Of a stretch of 64,000 nt of DNA, positions 7,817 through 16,919 are shown in pieces. This stretch comes from UBA2336 sp964419145 (lineage in GTDB: Bacteria > Bacteroidota > Bacteroidia > Cytophagales > Cyclobacteriaceae), in the NCBI GenBank assembly GCA_964419145.1, contig CAYQOM010000004.1:62001-126000 (forward strand), given 5' to 3'. The notes beneath the pieces were generated by a model. It was not told where the DNA came from. It was given only the letters and a program-made list of their open reading frames with translations, and ran no database searches. Made by a program: the position numbers and the translations under genes. Numbering within the stretch: position 1 is the stretch's first letter; every line of letters begins with the position of its first letter.

Positions 7817-9142
7817 ATGAGGTTTCTTTTCTCCATTCTGCTGGTCATTTTGGTTGTTTCTGTTGTTGCCGCGCAGGAGCAAACCGTTATGGTGATGGAA
7901 ATCAAAAGTGAAATTGATCCACGAACCAACCGGTACGTTGAATTAGCCATTGATCATGCCAAAAAAATTGATGCCGATATCGTCATCATTGAAATGGATA
8001 CTTATGGCGGTATTCTTACCGATGCCAAGGAAATTGTCGACCGCCTGATGCAGTACAAAAAACCGGTTTGGGTGTTCATCAACTCCGATGCGGCTTCTGC
8101 CGGTGCATTAATTTCCATTGCGTGCGATAGTATTTACATGTCACCAGCAGCCAGCATTGGTGCAGCCACCGTGGTAACGGGAACGGGTGAAAAAGCACCC
8201 GACAAATATCAATCGTATATGCGGGCTATCATGCGCACTACAGCAGAAGAAAACGGGCGCGACCCCAGAATTGCGGAAGCCATGGTAGATGAAGACATTG
8301 CCATTGATAGTGTTACCGAAGCGGGACAGATCGTAACATTCTCGACTTCTGAAGCTATCAAATTTGGTTTTTGCGAAGCCAAGGTTGAATCGATAGAAGA
8401 AATATTGAAACGAAATAAAATTGAAAACTATACCCTGGTTCGGTTTCAATTGAAAGCTACCGATAAAATTATTGCCTTTTTTCTGAATCCCTTTATAAGC
8501 GGTTTACTCATTCTCATCATCATTGGAGGAATATATTTTGAACTTCAAACTCCCGGTGTAGGTTTTCCGCTTTTGGCTGCAGGGGTGGCACTCATACTTT
8601 ATCTTGTACCTTATTACCTGAACGGTCTTGCCGAAAACTGGGAGATCATTGCCTTGTTTTGCGGACTCGCGCTCATTGCAGTGGAGATTTTTGTTCTTCC
8701 CGGATTTGGCGTGGCAGGTATAGCAGGCATATCCCTTACGGTGATGTCACTTATACTGATCATGATTAACAACGATGCTTTTAATTTCGATTTTGTACCT
8801 GCAAACGAATTGTTATACGCAGTAGCCGCAACCTTTGGAGGAATTTTAGGAGGAATCATATTGCTGTTTGTTGGTGGTTCGCGACTACATGAAACCCGTT
8901 TCTTTAAACGAATAGCCCTTACCGATACGCAGGAACGGGAAAAAGGATTTACCGTAAGTGCGGCTGCGCAATCTATGAAAGGAAAAACCGGTGTAGCCCA
9001 TACCGTTTTACGTCCGGGTGGAAAAGTGATGATTGAAGGTCAACTTTACGATGCCTATACCCGCGGTGAATACATTGAAAAAGGTGATTCCATTGTGGTA
9101 TTGGATGATGAGACAACTTCATTGCGTGTAAAAAAAGCATAA
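7817..9142 (+). CDS. NfeD-family ClpP-class membrane serine protease
   Basis: Long-form NfeD protein of 441 residues: signal peptide (1-19), a ClpP-like protease domain (about 25-210), several membrane segments (about 220-360) and a C-terminal OB-fold NfeD domain (about 375-441). The nucleophile serine is in the segment SDAASAGALIS near residue 97, preceded by the glycine-rich DTYGGILTDA loop. Family members cleave stomatin-like membrane proteins and are linked to membrane quality control; no stomatin gene is adjacent here. kdsB follows with a 1-base gap, so the two are co-transcribed. Confidence 0.9.
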   Translation: MRFLFSILLVILVVSVVAAQEQTVMVMEIKSEIDPRTNRYVELAIDHAKKIDADIVIIEMDTYGGILTDAKEIVDRLMQYKKPVWVFINSDAASAGALISIACDSIYMSPAASIGAATVVTGTGEKAPDKYQSYMRAIMRTTAEENGRDPRIAEAMVDEDIAIDSVTEAGQIVTFSTSEAIKFGFCEAKVESIEEILKRNKIENYTLVRFQLKATDKIIAFFLNPFISGLLILIIIGGIYFELQTPGVGFPLLAAGVALILYLVPYYLNGLAENWEIIALFCGLALIAVEIFVLPGFGVAGIAGISLTVMSLILIMINNDAFNFDFVPANELLYAVAATFGGILGGIILLFVGGSRLHETRFFKRIALTDTQEREKGFTVSAAAQSMKGKTGVAHTVLRPGGKVMIEGQLYDAYTRGEYIEKGDSIVVLDDETTSLRVKKA

Positions 9143-9143
9143 C

Positions 9144-9887
9144 ATGCGTATCCTCGGCATCATTCCTGCACGCTATGCTTCAACACGGTTTCCTGCCAAG
9201 GCATTGGCAGATGTAGCCGGAAAACCTATGATTGAGCGGGTTTACGATCAAGCCAAAAAAGCATCATCGCTTCATCACGTTATAGTGGCGACCGATCATC
9301 CTTACATTTTTGAAACAGTCAAAAAATTTGGCGGAGACGTGTGCATGACTGATGAGCATCATGCAAGCGGAACCGATCGATGTTTTGAAGCACTGTCATT
9401 ACAAAAGGAAAAGTTTGATTATGTCCTCAATATTCAGGGTGATGAGCCATTTATTCAACCTGAACAAATCGATTTATTAGCTGGTGTTTTGTCAGGTGAT
9501 GTTGAAATTGCCACTTTGGTAAAGCGTATAACCGATGGCCAGGTTGTTTCCAATCCTAACATCGTTAAGGTAGTCTTCTCAAAACAAGGAAATGCTCTGT
9601 ATTTCAGCCGATCTTCTATTCCGTATATTCGTGGTGTTGAACCTGAACAATGGGTAAATAGCTACACCTTTTATAAGCATATTGGTATGTATGCTTACCG
9701 AGCGGATGTGTTGGAAAAACTTACACATCTGCCTGTTTCAGATCTGGAAAAAGCAGAATCATTGGAACAATTACGATGGCTTGAAAATGGCTTTACAATA
9801 AAAGTGAAGGAAACAAAACACGAGACCATCGGGATAGATACTCCCGATGACCTCGTGCAAGCGTTAACAAATTATCACCCTCAGTAA
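9144..9887 (+). CDS. kdsB: 3-deoxy-manno-octulosonate cytidylyltransferase
   Basis: Activates Kdo with CTP to CMP-Kdo for lipid A-core synthesis, as expected for a Gram-negative envelope. The N-terminal nucleotide-binding motif IIPARYASTRFPAKAL is at residues 5-20, the catalytic region NIQGDEPFI near 97, and the product-side IGMYAYR near 184. Length 247 is standard. It starts 1 base after nfeD. Its last 7 bases overlap the end of the convergent lipoprotein gene. Confidence 0.95.
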   Translation: MRILGIIPARYASTRFPAKALADVAGKPMIERVYDQAKKASSLHHVIVATDHPYIFETVKKFGGDVCMTDEHHASGTDRCFEALSLQKEKFDYVLNIQGDEPFIQPEQIDLLAGVLSGDVEIATLVKRITDGQVVSNPNIVKVVFSKQGNALYFSRSSIPYIRGVEPEQWVNSYTFYKHIGMYAYRADVLEKLTHLPVSDLEKAESLEQLRWLENGFTIKVKETKHETIGIDTPDDLVQALTNYHPQ

Positions 9888-10285
9888 GACTTGTACGCTG
9901 TTGCTTCCAGAAAATCAGTTCTGGAGTTATTATATAAGTCCTTTACCCGGTAACTCAGCGATATGCTGGAGGCATATATTGTACCTACACCCTCTACTTC
10001 ATAGCCATTCACCACCTGGCGTGGTATAGTGAGCTTATCATAATTGATGACGGCCCGAACGCTGATGTTCACCGCATAAAAATTATCAATCCAAACCTCA
10101 TCGGAATAATTATTCGACCGTTCAATCCACACGGAGAAAGAGGTATAATCATTGAACGTCTCGCTATATTCCTCAACATCATAGCGACCGATTACACGTT
10201 CACGAGAATCGTAAACAGGATCGTAATAGTAAAATTCGCAGCCTGATAACCCGATCAGCAAAGCGAAGAAAAGTAACCGTTTCAT
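9881..10285 (-). CDS. small putative lipoprotein
   Basis: 134 residues. The N-terminal segment MKRLLFFALLIGLSGC is a lipoprotein signal with the lipid-modified cysteine at residue 16; an aromatic, Tyr-rich stretch follows (EFYYYDPVYDSR). The remainder looks like a small beta-sandwich. It is alone on its strand between kdsB and the dcw terminator. No family recognised and function unknown. Confidence 0.7.
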   Translation of the reverse strand: MKRLLFFALLIGLSGCEFYYYDPVYDSRERVIGRYDVEEYSETFNDYTSFSVWIERSNNYSDEVWIDNFYAVNISVRAVINYDKLTIPRQVVNGYEVEGVGTIYASSISLSYRVKDLYNNSRTDFLEATAYKSY

Positions 10286-10380
10286 AACAATTGAAGTTGG
10301 TATACCAAGAGTATTGCAAGGATGGGGCCAATCTGATCACTGAAATTATGCAACCTTAAATCCTGGTTTTCCGTAGCGCC

Positions 10381-10415
10381 AAAACAAAAAAAGCCCCGAC
10401 CGTCTGTCGGGGCTT
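10381..10415 (-). terminator. intrinsic terminator of the dcw/ftsZ transcript
   Basis: A perfect 10-bp stem, AAGCCCCGAC / GTCGGGGCTT, with the 5-base loop CGTCT (10391-10415). On the minus strand it is followed by a T-rich run (complement of AAAACAAAAA), so it terminates transcripts coming from ftsZ. It lies about 175 bases after the ftsZ stop. Confidence 0.9.
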
Positions 10416-10588
10416 CTCAAAGGTAAAAAATGGTTCCCGTTAAGCGGGATTAATGAAAAGGCATACCGGTGCCGGCAAAAAATATTTACCACCAACAACC
10501 ACTACGAATGGAGTAAAATACCAGTCGCACCGGAAATGCCATACCTTTGAAATCATTGATCGGAAACTGATCATATTTTAAACCCAAA
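10416..10588. other. 3' non-coding region of ftsZ
   Basis: Between the ftsZ stop and its terminator I see no convincing gene; there are short inverted stretches such as CCCGTTAAGCGGG (10437-10449) and GATCGGAAACTGATC, which may form minor hairpins in the mRNA tail. Confidence 0.4.
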
Positions 10589-12181
10589 TCAGTCTACATT
10601 ATCATGCAGGAACTTGTTGTTCCCCAGAATATTGTTGTCGTCATTCAGGTTATACTTGCTTATAAACGACTCAGAAGAATGAGGCACATTATCCATCTTG
10701 ATCCCTCTGCGTAAGTATGCGGGTAATGCCCATTTTTCATTGAATTCTTCTTTGGTCATTTCCTGCTTACGCACAGTCTTCAGCTTCTCTTTGCGTTCCT
10801 TGGCCTGTTGCTCCAGGCGCTGACGTGTATTGCGCAGCTCCATCATGCCCTCCTCGTTAATGATTTGATCGCTGTATTTTTCATGTGTACGATCAAATTC
10901 ATCTTCGTCATCCGTAAACAAACCCGCATCGCCATCATCCGTATCATCGTCATCATCAAAAGTTGAATCAATGCGATTGAAAGGTCCTGAAAAAACAACT
11001 TCATCTTCGTGCTTCTCAGGTTTCTCTTCTTTAGGTTCCTCCGATACTTTCAATTGTACTTCACGGGGAGCACCGATGGCATTGTCCTGCTCGAACAGCC
11101 AGATTTGGTTGCGTTCCAGGTCATGGATTTTTTTTTGCTCAGGCTCCTTTTTTTCCGGTTGCTTTTCAACAACCTCTTCTTCCTCGTGTTCTTCTTCGCG
11201 ATCAAAGCCGGTAGCAATTACGGTTACGCGCAACCGATCACCTAAACCAGCATCTACGCCATGGCCAAAAATAACTTCGGCATCCTGACCAGCTTGCTGT
11301 TGGATATACTCAGTGATCTCCATCAACTCATCCATCTGCAACTCGGCTTCTGCTCCAGAGATAATGGAGAGCAGAATTTTCTTCGCTCCCATAATATCGC
11401 AGTTATCAAGTAGCGGAGAGGCAAGCGCACCACTGGCCGCGTTACGTGCACGATTTTCACCGCGCGTCTCAGCCGTTCCCATTACCGCAGGGCCTGCATT
11501 GTACATGACGGTACGCACATCCTGGAAGTCAACGTTAACGTAGCCCGTAAGGGTAATGATCTCTGCAATACCTTTGGCCGCAGTAGTCAATACATTATCG
11601 GCTTGCGCAAAGGCTTTACCGATTGGCAGGTTGCCGTAAATCTCACGGAGCTTATCATTCAAAATCACCAACACGGTATCACAACTTCTGCGAAGTGCTT
11701 TGATACCAATATCAGCGAGATCTTTCTTTTTCTTTCCTTCAAAGGCAAAAGGCGCGGTAACAATACCCACAGTGAGTATGCCCATGCTCTTGGCTATTTT
11801 GGCGATAACCGGGGCAGCGCCTGTTCCGGTTCCACCACCCATACCCGCAGTAACGAAAAGCATTTTGGTGCCTTCCAGAAACTCACGGATTTGTTCCTTG
11901 CTTTCAATAGCTGCGCCTTTACCTACTTTGGGGTTGGCTCCGCAGCCAAGTCCTTCTGTAAGTTCTTCTCCGATTTGCAACTTCGTTGGAATGGGGCTGC
12001 TTTTCAGCGCCTGCAAGTCGGTGTTACACACCACAAATTCTACGTCTTTAATGCCCTGACGATACATGTGGTTCACGGCATTGCTGCCTCCTCCCCCAAC
12101 ACCGATCACCTTAATGATCGAGCGAGGTGTACTCGCCTGATGCTTGGGAATGTCGAATTGGTAAGATCCGGATTCAATCAT
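10589..12181 (-). CDS. ftsZ: cell-division GTPase FtsZ
   Basis: Tubulin-like GTPase that forms the Z ring. The GTP-binding loop GMGGGTGTG is at about residues 113-121, and the N-terminal nucleotide region IKVIGVGGGGSNAVNHM near 24. Globular domain to about residue 320, then an unusually long (about 200 residues) acidic and basic linker and tail (DDDDDTDDGD near 410), ending in PAYLRRGIKMDNVPH and a short Asn-rich tail, as in other Bacteroidota. At 530 residues it is well above the 383 of E. coli. Last gene of the dcw cluster, followed by a terminator; ftsA is 39 bases upstream. Confidence 0.97.
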   Translation of the reverse strand: MIESGSYQFDIPKHQASTPRSIIKVIGVGGGGSNAVNHMYRQGIKDVEFVVCNTDLQALKSSPIPTKLQIGEELTEGLGCGANPKVGKGAAIESKEQIREFLEGTKMLFVTAGMGGGTGTGAAPVIAKIAKSMGILTVGIVTAPFAFEGKKKKDLADIGIKALRRSCDTVLVILNDKLREIYGNLPIGKAFAQADNVLTTAAKGIAEIITLTGYVNVDFQDVRTVMYNAGPAVMGTAETRGENRARNAASGALASPLLDNCDIMGAKKILLSIISGAEAELQMDELMEITEYIQQQAGQDAEVIFGHGVDAGLGDRLRVTVIATGFDREEEHEEEEVVEKQPEKKEPEQKKIHDLERNQIWLFEQDNAIGAPREVQLKVSEEPKEEKPEKHEDEVVFSGPFNRIDSTFDDDDDTDDGDAGLFTDDEDEFDRTHEKYSDQIINEEGMMELRNTRQRLEQQAKERKEKLKTVRKQEMTKEEFNEKWALPAYLRRGIKMDNVPHSSESFISKYNLNDDNNILGNNKFLHDNVD

Positions 12182-12220
12182 GATTGTATGGTTTTAGTGG
12201 TTGATTCAATTTTTAAAAAT

Positions 12221-13528
12221 TCAGTACTCGTTCTTTCCGTCCAAGTCATCAATCAGTAAACTCTTGGTCTTGGTAAGAATTTCATTGAAGAAATTTCTGG
12301 ACGATACCGATCGCTTCGCTTTGGGCGTTGCCTTAATCAGCTCACGCGCTTCACGATAACGATCTTGCCGCTCATCAAGCGAACGGAAGCCCGCCAACAC
12401 CAGGCCTACGGCCGTGGCATACATCGGACTTTTTACAACCTCTACTTTTCCTTTGCCGAGGTGTTCATTCGGGTAACCGATACGCGTATCCATACCGGTC
12501 ATATATTCAACCAGTTGTTTCAGGTTGCTGAGTTGTGCACCACCACCGGTAATCACAATTCCACCTGCTAACCGGTTTTCAAAACCTGAACTGATAATTT
12601 CTGCATGCGCCATTTCAATAATCTCCTCCATGCGTGCCTGAATAATGTTCGCCAGGTTTTTGGTTGAGATTTCTTTTGCTGAACGGTTCCGGATACCCGG
12701 GATGGATACAATCTCGTTCGGGCTGGCTTCTTCGGAAATGGCCTTACCAAATCGGGTCTTCAATTGCTCAGCTTGTTGCGGAAGTACCATCAATCCTTGC
12801 TTGATATCATTGGTTACGATGTTACCACCGAATGGAATCACAGCTGAATGACGAATGATGTTGTCATAGAAAATAGCAATGTCCGTTGTACCACCACCAA
12901 TATCGATCAAACAAACACCAGCTTCCTTCTCTTCATCACTCAGTACTGCCAGGCTTGATGCCAGCGGTTCAAGAATTAAATCTTCAATTTCCAAACCTGC
13001 CCTGCGCACACACTTGTTCACATTGTTGATGGCGTTGGTCTGCGCGGTAATGATGTGGAAGTCCGCCTCCAGGCGCACACCCGACATCCCGACAGGTTCT
13101 TTAATACCTTCTTCATAGTCGACCATGTAGTCCTGAGGCATCACATGAATAATCTGACTGCCGGGAGGAACGACCATGCGGTACATATCCTGCGTGAGGC
13201 GCTCCACATCATCAATGGTAATCTCTTCATCTTTCGCAGAACGTGTAATCCCTCCATGTTGAATGAAGCTCTTGATGTGCTGGCCGGCAATGCCCACGTT
13301 CACCACACCAATATCAATACCTGCCTGATCTCCGGCTTCTTTTATAGCACGCTCAATGGCATACACGGTTTTATCGATATTGAAAACAATACCCTTTACA
13401 ACGCCTTCCGATTCGGCCTTGCCCATACCCAATACTTCGAGCTTGCCGAATTCATTTTTGCGCCCTACGATGGCACAGATTTTTGTTGTGCCTATATCGA
13501 GTCCGACTACTATTTTTTCATTTTCCAT
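12221..13528 (-). CDS. ftsA: cell-division protein FtsA
   Basis: Actin-like ATPase that anchors FtsZ to the membrane. Phosphate-1 motif VGLDIGTTKICAIVG is at residues 8-22, phosphate-2 ICLIDIGGGTTDIAIF-like segment (GVCLIDIGGGTTD) near 203, and adenosine motif GIVITGGGAQL near 335. Length 435 is normal. The C-terminal 45 residues (SRNFFNEILTKTKSLL) would be the amphipathic membrane-targeting helix. Placed between ftsQ and ftsZ, the conserved dcw order. Confidence 0.96.
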   Translation of the reverse strand: MENEKIVVGLDIGTTKICAIVGRKNEFGKLEVLGMGKAESEGVVKGIVFNIDKTVYAIERAIKEAGDQAGIDIGVVNVGIAGQHIKSFIQHGGITRSAKDEEITIDDVERLTQDMYRMVVPPGSQIIHVMPQDYMVDYEEGIKEPVGMSGVRLEADFHIITAQTNAINNVNKCVRRAGLEIEDLILEPLASSLAVLSDEEKEAGVCLIDIGGGTTDIAIFYDNIIRHSAVIPFGGNIVTNDIKQGLMVLPQQAEQLKTRFGKAISEEASPNEIVSIPGIRNRSAKEISTKNLANIIQARMEEIIEMAHAEIISSGFENRLAGGIVITGGGAQLSNLKQLVEYMTGMDTRIGYPNEHLGKGKVEVVKSPMYATAVGLVLAGFRSLDERQDRYREARELIKATPKAKRSVSSRNFFNEILTKTKSLLIDDLDGKNEY

Positions 13529-13579
13529 ACTGTACGTGTTATAGTGGTTGTTAATTTTTTTGGTTAGGTCTATTTCATT

Positions 13580-14344
13580 TTATTCCGCAACGATTTGGCC
13601 CGCATACTCTAAGCTTATGCGTTTGTATTTGTTCCATCCCATTTGCGGTAATATTTCCTTATAAAAAATTTTAAGCTTCCTCAATTTGATATTCAGATCT
13701 TCGGCTCTTCCAAACTCAATGGTCTGCCCACCAACCTGTGGAATGATGTTGATCCTACCCTTGCTATCCATATCTAGCTGCGCGATCTGCGCCCGCCAGA
13801 AATCATCCTGTCCGATCGTATAAAGCATTTCCATTAACTCATCGCCATCTTCATGTTGTCGGATATTTTCAAGCGTCATGAAATTTTTCACATACGACCC
13901 ACTGATCAGCACCACGCGCGCTGTAAACTTTTCCGATGTGGGCATGATCGTACCATCTTCACTGATGTAGGCATCCGGCCCATCCGACCGGATGATTCTG
14001 GCTATGGGTCTTCTCAAGGTTGCCTTAACCACCAGGTTGCCTTTTACATCACTATATAGTTGTGCATTTTCAATAAATCGATCAGCCTTAATGCGTTTCT
14101 CAATTTCCTTGAGATTTAATCGACTTAAGCTCGCACCCTTCAGGTTGGCATAATCCAACTCCATCAGGTCAATAATATCCTGCTCATCGATAAAATGATT
14201 TTCACGAATGTTCTCAATCTTAATGACAATATCCTTTACCGCGATCTCGCCTTGCTGCCCTTCACTAAACCCAATAAGGGCAAACAGCACAACTATGGCT
14301 GCGCCAATTCTTACTTGCTTACCGATGTTGAACTTAATTTTCAT
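13580..14344 (-). CDS. ftsQ: cell-division protein FtsQ/DivIB
   Basis: A bitopic division protein linking FtsL/FtsB and the septal synthase. One membrane segment near residues 10-28 (VRIGAAIVVLFALIGF), then a POTRA-like domain (about 38-105: IVIKIENIRENHFIDEQDI ... LVVKATLRRPIARI) and a beta domain to residue 254. Identification leans on the POTRA features and its place between murC and ftsA. The start overlaps the murC end by 11 bases, implying coupled translation. Confidence 0.88.
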   Translation of the reverse strand: MKIKFNIGKQVRIGAAIVVLFALIGFSEGQQGEIAVKDIVIKIENIRENHFIDEQDIIDLMELDYANLKGASLSRLNLKEIEKRIKADRFIENAQLYSDVKGNLVVKATLRRPIARIIRSDGPDAYISEDGTIMPTSEKFTARVVLISGSYVKNFMTLENIRQHEDGDELMEMLYTIGQDDFWRAQIAQLDMDSKGRINIIPQVGGQTIEFGRAEDLNIKLRKLKIFYKEILPQMGWNKYKRISLEYAGQIVAE

Positions 14345-15734
14345 AACGCTTCATCAACAGGTTTTTAATCGGTTGAACAAACGTGTCAATATCTCCGGCT
14401 CCAACCGTAGCAATAACTTCCACTTCATGGTCAGCCAGCTTTTGCATCAAGTCGGATTTACCACACCGAATTTTTACACCACTCGTAACATCCTTCATCA
14501 GCATATCTGAATCCACCCCTGCAATTGGCAGTTCGCGAGCCGGGTAGATGTCCATCAGAAACAGTTCATCCGCCAGGCTCAGGCTTTTTGAAAAACCGGG
14601 AGCAAAGTCGCGGGTGCGCGTAAACAAATGCGGCTGAAAGATTACCGTTAACTTCTTACGCGGATACATCGATTTCACCGATTTCAAGAATGCCTCAATC
14701 TCTGTTGGGTGATGCGCGTAGTCATCAATGAAAATCACCTTGTCGTTTTGGTACACAAACTCAAATCTGCGCTTCACGCCTTTAAAGGATTCCAAAGCTG
14801 TTTTAATTTCAGCAACCGTAACACCACATACATGTGTGGCAATGGCAGCGGCCACTGCATTCTCCACATTATGAAAACCGGGGACACCGAGCCTGATTCG
14901 TTCACCCTGACCACCAAAACCAATCAGGTCGAACTCAAAAAATCCGCTATGCGCAGTAATGTTGCCAGCAAAAAATTGTCCCCGGCTCATGCTATAAATA
15001 TATTTTGTCAGGTGTGTTACATCACCTGACAGTTTTTCCTGAATTGATTCATGAATAATCAATGATCCACCAGGCTTAACCTGACGTACAAAATCTTTAA
15101 ACGACTGAATCATGCTGTCGTGATCACCGTAAATGTCCAGGTGATCCGGATCAGCGGATGTAACCACCGCTACTTCAGGAAAAAGACGGAGGAACGAACG
15201 GTCAAATTCATCGGCTTCGGCCACGACCAGCGTATCTGCATTTATTTCTCCATGCATCACCAGGTTCGATTCGTAGTTGGTCGTGATTCCCCCTAAAAAT
15301 CCTACCATATTCTTTCCAGCCGATTTAAGAATATGTGCCACCATGGATGATGTTGTGGTCTTCCCGTGCGTACCAGCTACTGCAATTGTCTTGTAGTTGC
15401 GGGTGATTAATCCTAAAATCTCAGATCGCTTGAGAATGGTATAGCCAGCCTTAAGCAGGTAATTATATTCCTTATGATCTTTTGGCACAGCCGGAGTAAG
15501 CACGACCAGCGTTTCGCTCTTCCCATGCAAAACAACTTCCGGAATATTAGCTACCGAATCATCGTAATGAACCTGCATGCCTTCCGCTTCAAGTTGTTGC
15601 GTAAGCGTTGTTGACGTACGGTCATAGCCCGAAACTGAAAGCCCCTTCTTTTTAAACCAACGAGCCAACGCACTCATGCCAATTCCGCCAATTCCGAGGA
15701 AGTAAATGTTGCGATATGTATTCAGTTCGTTCAT
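14334..15734 (-). CDS. murC: UDP-N-acetylmuramate-L-alanine ligase
   Basis: Cytoplasmic Mur ligase adding L-alanine to UDP-MurNAc. Rossmann start IYFLGIGGIGMSALARW (residues 9-25), ATP-binding loop AVAGTHGKTTTSSM near 120, and the ligase segment FIDDYAHHPTEIEAF near 335 are all present. Length 466 matches the family. It follows murG with a 4-base gap and overlaps ftsQ by 11 bases. Confidence 0.97.
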   Translation of the reverse strand: MNELNTYRNIYFLGIGGIGMSALARWFKKKGLSVSGYDRTSTTLTQQLEAEGMQVHYDDSVANIPEVVLHGKSETLVVLTPAVPKDHKEYNYLLKAGYTILKRSEILGLITRNYKTIAVAGTHGKTTTSSMVAHILKSAGKNMVGFLGGITTNYESNLVMHGEINADTLVVAEADEFDRSFLRLFPEVAVVTSADPDHLDIYGDHDSMIQSFKDFVRQVKPGGSLIIHESIQEKLSGDVTHLTKYIYSMSRGQFFAGNITAHSGFFEFDLIGFGGQGERIRLGVPGFHNVENAVAAAIATHVCGVTVAEIKTALESFKGVKRRFEFVYQNDKVIFIDDYAHHPTEIEAFLKSVKSMYPRKKLTVIFQPHLFTRTRDFAPGFSKSLSLADELFLMDIYPARELPIAGVDSDMLMKDVTSGVKIRCGKSDLMQKLADHEVEVIATVGAGDIDTFVQPIKNLLMKRYEN

Positions 15735-15738
15735 GTAA

Positions 15739-16908
15739 TCAATTCATAACCACCGACAATGTTTTGAGACTGTCGTTGGATATTTTCATTTCGCTTGCGC
15801 TAATTAATTGCTCTACTTCATTCACGATATCCCGCGTGGCAAATGGCTTAGCCAATTCAGCAATCTTTATTTGAAGTTTTTTCGTACGCTGATCATCAAA
15901 CAACAAGCGCAAGGCTTCTTCCACCAGGCGTGAAGCAGCCTCCTTATCGGTAATCAAAACAGCCGCTTCCTGGTCAGCCAATGCCCTCGCATTTTTAGTC
16001 TGGTGGTCTTCTGCCACATTTGGCGAAGGAACCAGAATGCTTGCCTTGCCCGTTACACACAATTCAGAAACAGCCAACGCACCTGCACGCGAAATCACCA
16101 CATCTGCTGCGGCATACGCCAGATCCATCTCCTTCACAAAGTCATGCACACGAATTCTTCTCAGATCATATTTGGCAACGCCCGCCTTGCACATTTCGTA
16201 GTATCCTTTTCCGGTTTGCCAGATTACCTGAACACCGGCATCAATTAGCTTTTCAATGCCTGCCAGAATACTTTCGTTAATGGTGCGTGCACCCAGGCTT
16301 CCACCAATAACCAGTAGCGTTTTTATATTGGCTTCAAATCCATACTTATTCAATGCCAGCTCACGCTTCCTGCTGATGTCTAGGATATCTTTTCGTACCG
16401 GGTTACCGGTGAACACAATTTTCTCTTTAGGGAAGTATTTCTCCATACCCTGATAAGCCACGCAAACTTTGCTTACCTTTTTTGCCACTTGTTTATTGGC
16501 CAAACCAGCAAACGAATTTTGCTCCTGAACGACAGTCGGAATACCCAACCGCGTTGCGGCCATCATAATCGGTCCACTGGCATAACCACCCGTTCCAATT
16601 ACAACATTCGGCTTAAAGCGCTTCAGGATAACCATGGCACGGATGTAACTGGCCATCACTTTGACCGGGAACATGAGGTTTGAAATCGTGAACGAACGTT
16701 GCAAACCGCTGATCCACAGTCCGATGATTTTATAACCCGCTTCAGGCACCCGTGTCATTTCCATTCTCCCCTTTGCGCCAACAAAAAGAATCTCTGCATC
16801 GGGATGACGCTCACGAAATTCATTGGCAATGGCAACCGCAGGAAAGATGTGACCTCCTGTTCCGCCTCCGCTGATGATTAATCGATATGGTGTTTTTTCT
16901 TTCAACAA
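15739..16908 (-). CDS. murG: UDP-GlcNAc:undecaprenyl-PP-MurNAc-pentapeptide GlcNAc transferase
   Basis: Membrane-associated glycosyltransferase that makes lipid II from lipid I. N-terminal glycine-rich loop ISGGGTGGHIFPAVAIA at residues 12-28, second one VIGGSLGARTIN near 200, and sugar-nucleotide site SRAGALAVSELCVTGKASILVP near 277. Length 389, slightly longer than E. coli because of the tail (NDSLKTLSVVMN). 11 bases after ftsW and 4 before murC. Confidence 0.96.
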   Translation of the reverse strand: MLKEKTPYRLIISGGGTGGHIFPAVAIANEFRERHPDAEILFVGAKGRMEMTRVPEAGYKIIGLWISGLQRSFTISNLMFPVKVMASYIRAMVILKRFKPNVVIGTGGYASGPIMMAATRLGIPTVVQEQNSFAGLANKQVAKKVSKVCVAYQGMEKYFPKEKIVFTGNPVRKDILDISRKRELALNKYGFEANIKTLLVIGGSLGARTINESILAGIEKLIDAGVQVIWQTGKGYYEMCKAGVAKYDLRRIRVHDFVKEMDLAYAAADVVISRAGALAVSELCVTGKASILVPSPNVAEDHQTKNARALADQEAAVLITDKEAASRLVEEALRLLFDDQRTKKLQIKIAELAKPFATRDIVNEVEQLISASEMKISNDSLKTLSVVMN

Positions 16909-16919
16909 ATCAGTACTCC